Assembly: GCA_963556255.1 (NCBI GenBank)
Contig: OY744607.1
Location: 47,325,582 to 47,389,581, forward strand
Reading direction: 5' to 3'
Source: Allolobophora icterica
Lineage: Eukaryota; Annelida; Clitellata; Crassiclitellata; Lumbricidae
Length of the DNA stretch: 64,000 bases
Shown: positions 1 through 11,109 of the stretch, in pieces
Layout: each line of letters starts with the position of its first letter
How positions within the stretch are numbered: position 1 is the stretch's first letter
Program-made: the position numbers and the translations under genes
Notes under the pieces: model-generated
What the model was told of the DNA's origin: nothing
What the model saw: the letters and a program-made list of their open reading frames with translations, nothing else
Database searches by the model: none

Positions 1-79
1 AAATCATAAATAGGGCCTAAAATTAGTAAGCAGAAGTTTTTAATTTTTGACGACCTTACAACCCAATCATCAAATCAGT

Positions 80-300
80 CAGAGTATGTTTAAGGCAAGG
101 TAACATAAGGTATATACCATGAGATAAGGTAGAATTATGCAAGTAGTAATGCAGAGGAGAGGCATGGTCAGGTAAGGTAAGGCAAGCTAAGGAAAGGTAA
201 TTTAAGGTAACGGTAAAATAGGGCGAGGAAAGGTAAGGAAAGGCCAGATAAGGTAATGTAAGGTAATGTAAGATAACGTAAGGTAACACAGAGTATATAG
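80..300. repeat. AAGGTAA-type minisatellite
   Basis: About 220 bases are made of degenerate copies of a 5-10 base unit such as AAGGTAAGGT, AGGTAATGTA and AGGTAACG. Open frames across it are repeat artefacts. Confidence 0.8.
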
Positions 301-359
301 CCATAAAGTTCAGTACTTCTTTAGTCCACCCTTTGCCACATAAATAAATCAGGTTCAAA

Positions 360-436
360 AACACAGGCTCCTAAACATCAAGCCCCAAAACATCACGCCC
401 CAAAACATCACGCCCCAAAAATCAGGCCCCAAAGCA
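360..436. repeat. 16-bp tandem repeat
   Basis: Four or so copies of a unit close to CCCCAAAACATCACG lie in direct tandem immediately before a MITE. No function is apparent. Confidence 0.7.
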
Positions 437-446
437 TTGGTCCTGC

Positions 447-617
447 CAGAGGCGTATATACACCATAGAAACCTTGGAGCAAATGGTCCATCCAAGAAAT
501 AGGGGGAAGATCTGTCAGTGTGTGTGTCACAACTTAAGGGGGAAGGAACGGGCAGGGGGTAGAAGAGGGGAAAAGGGACGTTGCTCCAATGACTTAGGGG
601 GGGGGCAGACTCCTCTG
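447..617. mobile_element. hAT-type MITE, 171 bp, with 8-bp TSD
   Basis: The left end reads CAGAGGCGTA and the right end finishes CTCCTCTG. The element is flanked by the perfect 8-base direct repeat GGTCCTGC at 439-446 and 618-625. Eight-base duplications and CAG...CTG ends are the signature of hAT elements. A homologous copy of nearly the same length lies at 45736-45905. It has no coding capacity. Confidence 0.85.
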
Positions 618-754
618 GGTCCTGCTTTAGCTCTGAATAACGGTACTTGCAGTTAGCAGTACTTTGGGAGTTTTTATCAGTATTTGCAATTAGTAGTACT
701 GGGCAGCATTTTGTATCATAAGAACAGAAAAATAATAAAATCACACATGATAAT

Positions 755-1425
755 CTATCACAATAAGCTGACACAAAAATGTCTCGTCATAGACAAAATT
801 TCCATAAGAACTGAGACAAAAGTGTCTGAATTCGGAAGAATCTTTCACTATAAGCTGAGATAAAAGTGCCTGACTCCGGACAAATCTTTCACTATAAGTT
901 GATACAAGGAAGCAAAATGCCAAAAAGAATTCAAACCAATCAATGGATGCCTCGAAGAAAAAACCTGATAATCAGACAATGAAACTGATTACATCCTCAT
1001 TAGCTTATCTGCAGACTCCCTGCAACACCCATCGCTCCCGGTTACACATGATGAAACAGCAGCTGACAGCTGCTGAAGAAAAAGCAACTCGGCTGCTGAG
1101 CTCGACCAAGACACGAAAAGCACATTAACCAGCAGATTAGATAAGAGAGGAATGAAAGGCCTGCGTCTTTGGCACCTCATGTCTTGAACTTTCGCTCACT
1201 TGAACTGTCTTGTTATACAGCAGGTTGGTCTGCAGCCAGGCACTTCTGTTTCAACTAATAGTGACAGATTTGTCTGCAGCTAGAGACCTATACTGAAAGA
1301 TTTGTCTGCAGTCAGACATTTTTGTCTCAGCTTATAGTGAAAGCTTTTTCTGCAGCCAGACACTTTTGTCTCAACTTATAGTGAAAGATTTGTCTACAGC
1401 CAGACACTTTTTTCTCAGCTGACAT
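755..1425. mobile_element. Small foldback-type element with tandem-repeat arms
   Basis: The left arm (about 755-915) carries three to four copies of a roughly 44-base unit containing CTTTCACTATAAGCTGAGA. The right arm (about 1195-1425) carries the same unit in reverse complement, for example TCTCAGCTTATAGTGAAAG and CAGACACTTTTGTCTCAAC. The arms enclose a 280-base spacer with no recognised gene. Tandemly repetitive inverted arms are typical of foldback transposons. No target duplication could be identified. Confidence 0.65.
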
Positions 1426-1650
1426 AAAACTCAGGATCAAAAAGACTTGAGATCAAAAAGACTCAAGATTAAAAACATCTAACATCAAAACAACTCAAGA
1501 TCGATAAGACTGGAAGTCAGAAACACTCAAGATCAAAAACACCTTAGATCAAAATCACTCACGATCAAAAAGTCCTAATATCAAAAAGACTCAAGATCTA
1601 AAAGACCCAGGATCAAAGGCTCACGAGCAAAAAACGCAAGATCGAAGTCT
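1426..1650. repeat. 16-bp tandem repeat array
   Basis: About 14 degenerate copies of a unit close to ACTCAAGATCAAAAAG abut the right arm of the small foldback element. It may be an outer domain of that element. Confidence 0.75.
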
Positions 1651-1869
1651 CGAAATGAAAGACTCCAAGGATTTCAGAGAAGAAGGAACAGAGTGAATTT
1701 GCAGATGGGAATATACTATGAAGAAATTCCCGAGAGCAGAGGAGAGAGAGAGCACGGATCGAAACTCGAATCAGAGATGCAGGAGAGAGGAAGAGAGGGG
1801 GACTGCTTTTGAGATGATTGAATAATTCATGGTCACACACCGGACCAGAGGAACGAGACAACCGACAGA

Positions 1870-2138
1870 TTCCTCTTCCTGTCACAGTTTCTCCTCCTCC
1901 TCCTCCTCCTCCGCCTCCTCTTTCTCCTCCTTCTCCTGCTCCTCCATATCTTCCTCTTCCTACTTCTGGACTTCTTCCGGCCTCCTCCTCCATCTCATCC
2001 TTCTCTTCCTCCTCCTACTTCTACTCTGCCTCCCTCTCCTCTTCGTCCCCACCTTCTCCTTCTCTTCCTCCTCCTACTTCTACTCTTTCTCTTCTTACTC
2101 CTCTTCCTCCTTCTCCTCTTCTTACTTCTGGTCTTCTT
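1870..2138. repeat. CT-rich (TCC/TTC) microsatellite tract
   Basis: This is a polypyrimidine tract of CTC, CTT and TCC triplets. It runs into the assembly gap that it probably caused. Ser/Pro-rich reading frames across it are artefacts of composition. Confidence 0.9.
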
Positions 2139-2338
2139 NNNNNNNNNNNNNNNNNNNNNNNNNNNNNNNNNNNNNNNNNNNNNNNNNNNNNNNNNNNNNN
2201 NNNNNNNNNNNNNNNNNNNNNNNNNNNNNNNNNNNNNNNNNNNNNNNNNNNNNNNNNNNNNNNNNNNNNNNNNNNNNNNNNNNNNNNNNNNNNNNNNNNN
2301 NNNNNNNNNNNNNNNNNNNNNNNNNNNNNNNNNNNNNN
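2139..2338. other. Assembly gap (200 N)
   Basis: Exactly 200 N characters lie inside a CT-rich tract. The round number suggests a scaffold gap of nominal size. Confidence 0.98.
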
Positions 2339-2394
2339 TCCTCATTTTCTCTATTCGTCCATTTATTGTTTTATTACTTCTCTCAGCTTTCTGT

Positions 2395-2463
2395 AAATCA
2401 CAGCTGGTCTCTGTCTGTCTGGCTGTCTGTCTGTCTGTCTCTAGTATCTCTCTCTCTCCTCTC

Positions 2464-2528
<65 letters not shown>

Positions 2529-2715
2529 AAGCTTCTGTACATCTAACACCAAATCTTTGTCTCTGTGCCCCTGTCTCTGTGTGTGTGTGTGTGTGTGTGT
2601 GTGTCTGTCTGTCTGTCTGTCTGTACCTATATCCATTTGTATATCCCTCCATTGCACTTTCTGCCTCTGTCTCTGCCTCTGTCTCTGTCTGTGTTCCTGC
2701 GTCCCTCCCTCCGCC
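2395..2715. repeat. Compound microsatellite (CTGT)n/(CT)n/(CA)n/(GT)n
   Basis: Successive runs of CTGT, CT, CA, GT and CTGT repeats occupy this interval. Confidence 0.95.
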
Positions 2716-2851
2716 TCCTGTAAACGGAGTTTAATTAGTAATCAATTATAACAATCAAAACTACAAATCAATCAATTAAATAATCCATCAGTCAATACTT
2801 AATTCAACCAATAAACGAGAACCAATCAAACAATCAATCAACATATATCGA

Positions 2852-2853
2852 TG

Positions 2854-2937
<84 letters not shown>

Positions 2938-2938
2938 C
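2852..2938. repeat. (TGCC)n microsatellite
   Basis: About 21 uninterrupted TGCC tetranucleotide units. Confidence 0.98.
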
Positions 2939-2939
2939 A

Positions 2940-4980
2940 TAATCAGTTCACAATAAATCAAATCCAGTTCAAAGATTTATGTAGCGCCATTCATGTAGCG
3001 CCTGCACCATCCAACCAAACGCCTGTTAACCCTTAGCCAACCTTAGTTAACCCTATCATCAACTCCATCACAGCGCAACAGCAAAACGGGGCACCGCGGC
3101 CCACCATTTTCACCCTGTCGGGAACTAGCCCACCCCAACGGAGGTCGGGCATCCACGTGTGGGGCCCAGGCAGACCTGTAAACGGAAGTTCACATTAACC
3201 CCACTTAACCTCCGCTCAACCAAGTCCCGTATCGAATCCCACGCTGAAACCCACTCCCTCTGCTGGAATCCAACCAACCCTCCCCACGCGGGCGCGCCCT
3301 AAACACCTCCATCCCCCTCATCTACCGCATCGCAGACGCTGGTACGGAGGCAGAGAGAGAAGCGTCTCTGGCATTTTGACCTGGAAAGCGTAGATGGAGA
3401 AATATCCGACTGCTCCAGCATCCATCCATCCGTCCATCACTCCAACCACAACAACGGCCATCTCCATTACGATGAAAACCGACGCGGTAGCGATGAAACG
3501 CGGACAGCCTTACCGAACTATTTTCCCGATTTCACATGGCTCTATCGCATCGATTTCAGTTCGATTTCCATCGTCGCAGACGTTGCAATATTAATAGACA
3601 TGGCCAGCAGCCTCAGTACCACCACCACCACCACCAGCAGCAGCAGCAGCTTCTCCAGCCTCCAGCTCCACAAGCATCCCGGTTGCAACTTCATCCCAGC
3701 ATCCATGAACTGCGCTGGAAGATATAAATAGAATACGCGATCTGCGAGGAACCAGCTGCTGACGTCACGCGTACGCTGGTTCCCCACTCGTCGTTGGTTC
3801 AATAAGTAGGTAAGTAAGCAGAGAAATATTCAGCTACAAAATTCACTCATTATAAATTGAATGTAAATATGCACGTTTTATATAACGACAGTATATCGTG
3901 CACGTACGGTAGGCCTATATTCATTTGTTGAAAATCAAGCTTCTGCAGAATAAAATTGTATTGGATTTTCATCATTTTCTGTGAAATACATCGACGTTTG
4001 GTGAAATATGCTGAAAGAGAAATAAGTAAGCAAGAGTTTGTTTACTTAATTTAATTGGACCTAATGTGGTGAGTGGTCATATACGTTATGATCGCCTGAT
4101 AAACCGATTCTGAAGATCCACCGTTTCGATCGCAATGCATTTAGGCCTATCAGTAGGCCCCCTAAATTCCCTAATCGTAATCACAATTTCGAAATTTCTG
4201 CAGCGCCCAAAAAGCGAAGTCGCCGGAACCAGCCTATACACAGACGCTTAGTCAAATCATAATCGATAGGCGGGGCGAGACTATGTCATTAAATTCGACA
4301 TCGCTATTAAATGTTCACTTAGGCCTACAATAACAATCTGAACCTAAGTTATCTAGTTCACGCAACCGAACCTGTGATTGAAAAAACAAAATCAAATACT
4401 CTGGAGTCTGGAGATCCAAATTACCAAAGATCCAAGTACTTTATATATCCAAGTAACTGCAGATTATATAGGAGCGCTCGGAATTTTCAGAACAAATTAC
4501 AAACCGCAACCTTGTAAACTCCCTAGGCCATAATCCAAAAATAGGCAGATTCTTATCAACAATGTATCATTAACTGTGTACAGTCCAGTCCAATAGTCGT
4601 AAAAACGTGCGTGAAAATACAGTTACTGCGCTAACAGCCAAATAACGGATGAAGAGACGAAAGCATCTGGGTTAGACAGACCAAAGTATTGCATGGTCAC
4701 TAGGTCAAAATTTAGGCGGCTTCTGCGTGAAATCAGATCCCGTGTTTACATCGGGAGGTGTTCGACTGGAAATATTCCAGATGGATTTCGGAGGCCAAAG
4801 TTCGGACTGAAACAGTAGACTACCACCAAATCATGTAACATAGAGATCCAAAATTAGAATGATCTTTATAGCAAACAGTAGTGTTATTTAATTAGCATTA
4901 AATTAAATAGGCCCTATAGGCCTATCATTGTATGATCTCGTGGACCCGAACAAATGTACGCCTAAATGTAAACTTACCCG
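2940..4980. other. Intergenic stretch, no supported gene
   Basis: This is a unique-looking sequence. It contains a short CAC/CAG triplet run at about 3615-3650 and a GTAAGTAAG motif at about 3810. Short frames exist around 3394-3800 but show no recognisable domain and no splice-consistent extension. Around 3060-3330 the sequence is richer in G, C and CpG than its surroundings, which could mark an unannotated promoter or exon. That is only a possibility. Confidence 0.4.
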
Positions 4981-4985
4981 TTTGC

Positions 4986-5427
<442 letters not shown>

Positions 5428-5683
5428 CAGGGGCGGAATCCCCCCGGCGGATCCAGAAGGTTTTAAACGGGGGGGGGGAGGGGCCAAAAAGAATACATAC
5501 ATCAAAGTTTTTGCAGGTACTGACCGACGGACCAACGAAAAATCTTTTCGAAATTCATCCGCCAAAAACCTGATGACCTTTTTCTCGTCTGCTTCCTCGC
5601 AGGGGCCACGTCCTGTGTAAATAGTCCTGGGTAAATATCAAATGGGGGCCATGGCCGGATTGGCCCCCCTGGATCCGCCTCTG
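5428..5683. mobile_element. hAT-type MITE, 256 bp, with 8-bp TSD
   Basis: The ends are CAGGGGCGGAATCC on the left and GGATCCGCCTCTG on the right, an imperfect terminal inverted repeat. Flanks are GCCAGCAT at 5420-5427 and ACCAGCAT at 5684-5691, an 8-base duplication with one mismatch. No coding capacity is present. Confidence 0.8.
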
Positions 5684-6077
5684 ACCAGCATTGTGACAAT
5701 TCTCTAACCAGTCTTAACGAACTCACAAAAACCTCACCTCTTGCTTTCTCCATGCACAGGTCTTTCACTCAAAGCTGAAAACTCTGTTTTTTTTACAAAC
5801 CCTATATCCCGAGTCCTCTTCGTCCCATTACCTATAGCTCCGCCGTTTCAACTCTAAACACCATCCACCGTAGCAGTCTGACTGCCTGCCTCTCCCATTG
5901 GATCTTGACCTGGAACCGATTTTGACCTTACCTGCCTATCGAATATGATTTGACTGAGCGCCTGTGAACAAGCTGATTCCCTCGACTTCGCTTTCTGGGC
6001 GCTGTAGAAATCGAGATTACGATTACATAGGTGTGTTGTATGTGCGTGCGTGCATGTTTGTGATTATGAATCTATAG

Positions 6078-6413
6078 CAGGGGTGGGGAACCTTTTTTAA
6101 GGTGCGTGCCAAAATGCTGCTAAATCATTTTAAAAAATGCCGTCGCGTGCCCCTCGGAATTTTGCACAATATGTAATTATTTTTATCATACAGGTTTATG
6201 TTAACAAAGCGTAACAAAAATGAATTAAAGAAGTTATTTAAATATCGTTTTTGAAAGGTGTTAAAATAAAGTCCTTCAAAACAGAAAATGTGGATTCCTA
6301 CAGGGATTTTGTATTTCTAAGATTGAAATTTAGGGGGCACTCTGAATTCCGCGTGCCAAAATATTTGAACGCGTGCCACTTTGGGCACGCGTGCCATAGG
6401 TTCGCCACCTCTG
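6078..6413. mobile_element. hAT-type MITE, 336 bp, with perfect 8-bp TSD
   Basis: The left end is CAGGGGTGGGGAACC and the right end is GGTTCGCCACCTCTG. The perfect 8-base direct repeat ATCTATAG flanks it at 6070-6077 and 6414-6421. GCGTGCC motifs recur inside near both ends. It is non-coding. Confidence 0.9.
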
Positions 6414-7265
6414 ATCTATAGGTTTTAAAGTATAGGCCTACGTACTACGCCTTTAGGCAGTGTCTGTCTGTCTGCCTGCCTGCCTGCCTGCCTGTCTGCC
6501 TATGAACAGTCTGTTTAAAACTCTCTTCACAGCGGCTTCAAATAGTCTTTTAAGGGTCTATGTTATTGTTGGCAGCGTGCCGAATGTAGTCACGCAACAC
6601 AAACACCAAGGCCAAGAAAAAGCAGGCACCATACAGTCGTTTGCCACCAGTTTGTTTGCACTGATTACTGGCGAACAGAAGAGAAACCGCTGTAAATAAT
6701 TTTTTATCCGTTTATTTCGTAATTAATGCAAATATGTGCGTAACATATTAATTAGTTAATCTGCGGCGAAGTTCCGTCGAAAGCGAACGACAGACACTTA
6801 AACAGACACTTAGACTGACAAATAGCCTACTATGGAAACCGCGACTTACACAGCGAAACACACACGTACACACAGACATCACTGTCAAACAGGCGCCGGC
6901 ATAAAAACCCCACCGGCGAACCCAGGGAAGGGCGTATCTAGACACTGAGTTCAGTGACAACCACTTTAACTGGGCCTAACATTGCCGTTTTGAGTCGCTG
7001 TGGGCCACAGTGAGCCCAACGAACTCGTATTATTGTCCAACAAAGTGGCGTTGACCAATCGTCTCTTCCGGTATCAACTACAATAAGATGGATGACGTCA
7101 TCAATTTATGCAACATAAAACAATAAGTAAGTAAGCTAACGTGAAGGCATCCATCAGCATTGCGATAGTTAAGTATGCACGAATATACCGCCATCAATCG
7201 TCGTTCTTTGAACTTGCCTCAAGCCAAAATAACGCTGTCATGTCGCACAAATTATTATTCTAGCA

Positions 7266-7546
7266 CAGCGGTTCTCAACCTGTGGTCCGCGGACCACTGG
7301 TGGTCCGCGGCCATCTGTCTGGTGGTCCGCGGCCATCTGTCTGGTGGTCCGCGGCCATCTGTCTGGTGGTCCGCGGCCATCTGTCTGGTGGCAGCAGCAG
7401 GAAACTAATAATACACGGATTTATGGCAAAAAATTTCTTTTGTAGGCCTATTAATTTGGTTTTTGGCACAATTTTTACTGGTGGTCCGCGACCGAGACAC
7501 AAAATTTTTAAGTGGTCCTTGAATCTTAAAAGGTTGAGAACCGCTG
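7266..7546. mobile_element. hAT-type MITE, 281 bp, with perfect 8-bp TSD and internal 22-bp repeats
   Basis: The terminal inverted repeat is CAGCGGTTCTCAACC on the left and GGTTGAGAACCGCTG on the right, perfect over 15 bases. TTCTAGCA flanks it at 7258-7265 and 7547-7554. Positions 7299-7386 hold four identical 22-base units beginning GGTGGTCCGCGGCC. The ends resemble vertebrate Charlie-like hAT termini. It has no transposase. Confidence 0.92.
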
Positions 7547-7554
7547 TTCTAGCA

Positions 7555-9335
7555 CAGGGTCAAAACGTGGCGTTGGCGGTCATCCCCACTTTTAAAAATG
7601 GTGATGACCGGACACCACTGTCACAATGCAAAGCAAAACAATGCAGAATACGCCCATTGCTGTCATAAAAGTTGGGTGAGGCAAAACCTTGAGATATTTG
7701 GAATATAGTAATGAAACACAAACTGCCGTTCTGAACATTTTAGGCTGCCATGTCCATTACACCCCCTTGTCAATGTGCCCTTGAAACTTACTCTAACTGG
7801 TTCAAACCCTACCTGGTACAAATACCCGATATGGGCTCCATTTGGGTAAGCCGGAAGAGAACTTCCCCCACATTCCATTCGGCTGCACAGAGCTCTTCCC
7901 CACCCTAAAGGGGCTAAATGCTAACTCAGATTGGGGTCATTCTCTGCTTCCGCACTTGCTGCCTGCAACCACAGATTGAGCGCAAATTAAGGGTCGGGGT
8001 TACAAAGAACGTTCAACCCCTTCCCTTTCAGTACAAGAAGCCAGCCTCGTTCTATCAACCACGACCTTTGACCTGCCCGGAAGTGTTCAAAGGGTCCGCA
8101 ACCATAACACATTCTAGCGGCAACGGATCAAAAGTAAACAATTTATGCAGTTGTATCCACAAAAGAATGACAAATACGCACGTGTGTATCTAGACACTTA
8201 CTTTAGCTCCTTTATCTACATCACAAAGATCTTATATTACATCAAGATATTGCAGTGGTTCTTAACATCCAAGGCCCTAACGTTGCAAAATGCAAGCCTC
8301 TTGGCTGCGCTGCAATCGACAAAGTTGTGGCCCAATCAGAGGCATCTCATCCATTTCTGGCCCTAGATTTCTTTGCTCTGCTGCGCAGGGTGGCTTGGTT
8401 GTTCTCCCAACCAGTATACACCCACAGTACAACACAGTAGCTTCGATGTGGTCAGGCCAACTTTCTAAAATAGGTTACCTAGCATCTTATTCATTCTTTC
8501 ATTTAAGGAATTTATATAGCGCCCCTTCAAGATACTTACTCAGCAGCGTTGCCGTCCGGATATCAACATTCTGTATACGAATTCAGATATGAATATACAT
8601 GAGTAATGACATCCAGCTATTGACTGGATGTTGGGACGCGGTTGACCTGATACTGGTCCTTGCCCCACAACTAAAGCCAAGATGGTGTGGATAGCGGATA
8701 TTTTCTCGAGTTGCCTTTTGGAAATGAATGTATCGCAAATAACGAAGAAAGAATTGGAATCAGAGCAAAACTAAAAAGCGCAGATGTTGACACGTAGGCG
8801 TAGCTGCGTTCAAGGAATTTATATAGCACGGTTAGTGCGGTCAGACATGCAGAAAGAAACGCAGCCACTCTATGCCTTGATCTGTCAACCCAAAGGAGAC
8901 AGAAAGGCGCTGGAGAATGATATGGTGATCAACAGAGTCGAATGCAGAAGTAACATCAACAAGTTATATCACAGGCCTTGGCGCCATATCGGTCGGATAA
9001 AAGACAAAATCAGTATATAGAGTTCCTTGGAGCGATTCGTCCGAAAACCCGAGTGCTGAGGGGGCAGCAAATCAGTCGCATCCAAGTATGCAATTAATTG
9101 ATTATATTTAGCGACAATACACACTAATATTTTTGAGAGAAATGTCACATTGGCGACATGAGCTTCTTGGTCTTTCTTTACCTCTATTCCAGCAAGCGCT
9201 TGAAAGCCATTTTGTTTGATCCTGGGTTTCCGTCCTTAGGTCGAGAGAGACTCTTACGAGTTTCTCTTGAAGAGGCGATATATAAATATGTAGTGATTAC
9301 AATTACAAACTACAATTAACCAATAGCAATGTACC
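7555..9335. other. Intergenic stretch, no supported gene
   Basis: There are no frames with recognisable domains. The motif ATTTATATAGCRC occurs at about 8511 and 8818 and again at 33690, 56906 and 58984, so it probably belongs to a dispersed repeat. Confidence 0.4.
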
Positions 9336-9343
9336 GCTGCCAT

Positions 9344-9542
9344 CATAGGCGTAATTTCTGGGAGGTACGAGGGGTACCCGTACCTCCCACTTTTTGGACT
9401 GGGGGGTACCGTATCCCCCACTTTTTGACCAAGACCAATCAATATTTTATTATTGTGCCTTCCCAGAGATCGCAGTCTCCACCTTGCTTCGTGTATGTAA
9501 GATTTTGGTACCCCCACTTTTTAAACCAAAGTTACGCCTCTG
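9344..9542. mobile_element. GGCGTAA-family hAT MITE, 199 bp
   Basis: The left end is CATAGGCGTAATTT and the right end is AAAGTTACGCCTCTG. The flanks GCTGCCAT (9336-9343) and GCTGCGAT (9543-9550) form an 8-base duplication with one mismatch. Near-identical copies of the same family lie at 44173-44372 and, in reverse, at 46678-46930. It is non-coding. Confidence 0.88.
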
Positions 9543-10706
9543 GCTGCGATCTCTAAAGTTCCAGTAACAGTTACTATTGCTATTGCCAGCAGCCGAAACA
9601 AACTTCGAACCTAAACTGTTCGAACAATTCTGTTAAAAATGTTGAGTTTAGAAACATTCATTCACAAAGTATTACACAGTGCGCCTTTTCAAATCTCGTT
9701 CATCGACCTACCCTCCACCATTGCTGTGGCTTCCAGTGTTTAACGACATCTAATGGCTGCCAGGGTCGTCGAAGTGGCCCTCTTCCTTTCTCCACGCCTG
9801 GGAGTCGCACTACCAGAGTACTGGCAGGGGCCGGAGTTCTCTGCCCCTTGCTGGTTTTCCCGCCCCTTCTGCGGTCATTTAGGATTAGGTCATGAACCGG
9901 ACATAATTCCACTGCGGTGTAACCCTACTTTTACAAAATGCCGGCGCCCGAAGCGGAACTTGGTCCAACATATATTGCATAAAGAAGATTAGAAAACCTA
10001 ACGCAGACATCGAGAAAACTCTGAAAACTTATCGTCAAGTACAGTAATTAGATTTCCATTTCCGCAAAGCACAACGCGCCACCGCAGACGAACGCGGCCG
10101 GCGCCAAAGACTATGAATCATCTTTGACCCGTGCAAGGCAGACGGCACTGGCGCCGCCTAGCGAATCAGACAAATGAGAACCGCTGAAAGCCACGTACGA
10201 CGTGCATCACATAAGACGCCACAACAGTATTACGGAAAATTCATCCGGCACAGATGGTCTGCGCCAGCGAGCAAAAGCGAGTGTCGGTGAACTGGTTGAC
10301 GCGCCTGCCAGCCGACGAAGGAACGGTTGGCGTCGGTTGACGTTGTTCGGATCAACACGGACAGGTCCTTGCCTCCGTCTTGTGTAGTTCGATTGGTAAC
10401 TGCTTCGGCTCCAGTTCGACTGGGGGCGCCAGTTAAGGCAGATTCATATTCTCAAAGGCAAGTCAGACTATACTGTATACGTGTAACTAATGTAGGTACA
10501 GCTCATGGGAAAAGATCATTTGCCAAGAATTATCTTCCAAAATATTGATCACCATAGCCGAAATATTTATTTAAGTTCAGTTTGCGCTTTCTAAAGTCTT
10601 ATAATTACTTAAAATAAATTTTGGCTACTAATTACACTTACAACAGATGACTCAATTCCACGTTTACAGGCTATTTTTGTATAATTCTATTAAAATGTTG
10701 CAATAA

Positions 10707-11106
10707 GGGGTCATCCAAAAAGGACGTCCGCAATGACGGGGAAAGAGGGTCATCAAAATGCAAACAGAGGGAGGGGGCTACGACCAGTGCGGACGTCCGC
10801 ATCGAAACTTTTAAATTAGATAGTTTTTAAACACCACCTTGTTTCAACCTTCCCCAAAAGACAAAAAGGACAGTTACTGCGACTTTAAAACGGCTTTTAT
10901 TAACCTACACCCTGATATTAAACCTGAACTGTCACTTAAACGTGCACAGGAACTGTGGGATAATAGTAAAAATAATGATGATGACATTAAAAATTGGCTT
11001 TGGCGTGCGGGCGTCCGCAAAGGGGAGGGACGGGAGGTCAAATGCGGACAAGGGGAGGGTCTAAAGAAGGTCATATTTTTTACAGACGTCCGTTATAGAC
11101 GACCCC
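10707..11106. mobile_element. Harbinger/PIF-like MITE with TAA TSD
   Basis: The ends are GGGGTCATCCAAAAAGGACG on the left and, read as reverse complement, GGGGTCGTCTATAACGGACG on the right. TAA flanks both sides at 10704-10706 and 11107-11109. A 3-base TWA duplication and GGG ends are typical of PIF/Harbinger, though the assignment rests on these features alone. A short frame inside (about 10860-11000) has no recognised domain. Confidence 0.7.
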
Positions 11107-11109
11107 TAA

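Noticed and set aside
3536..3727. His/Gln-rich small plus-strand protein
   Set aside because: Created by a short CAC/CAG run. No conserved context or splice support.
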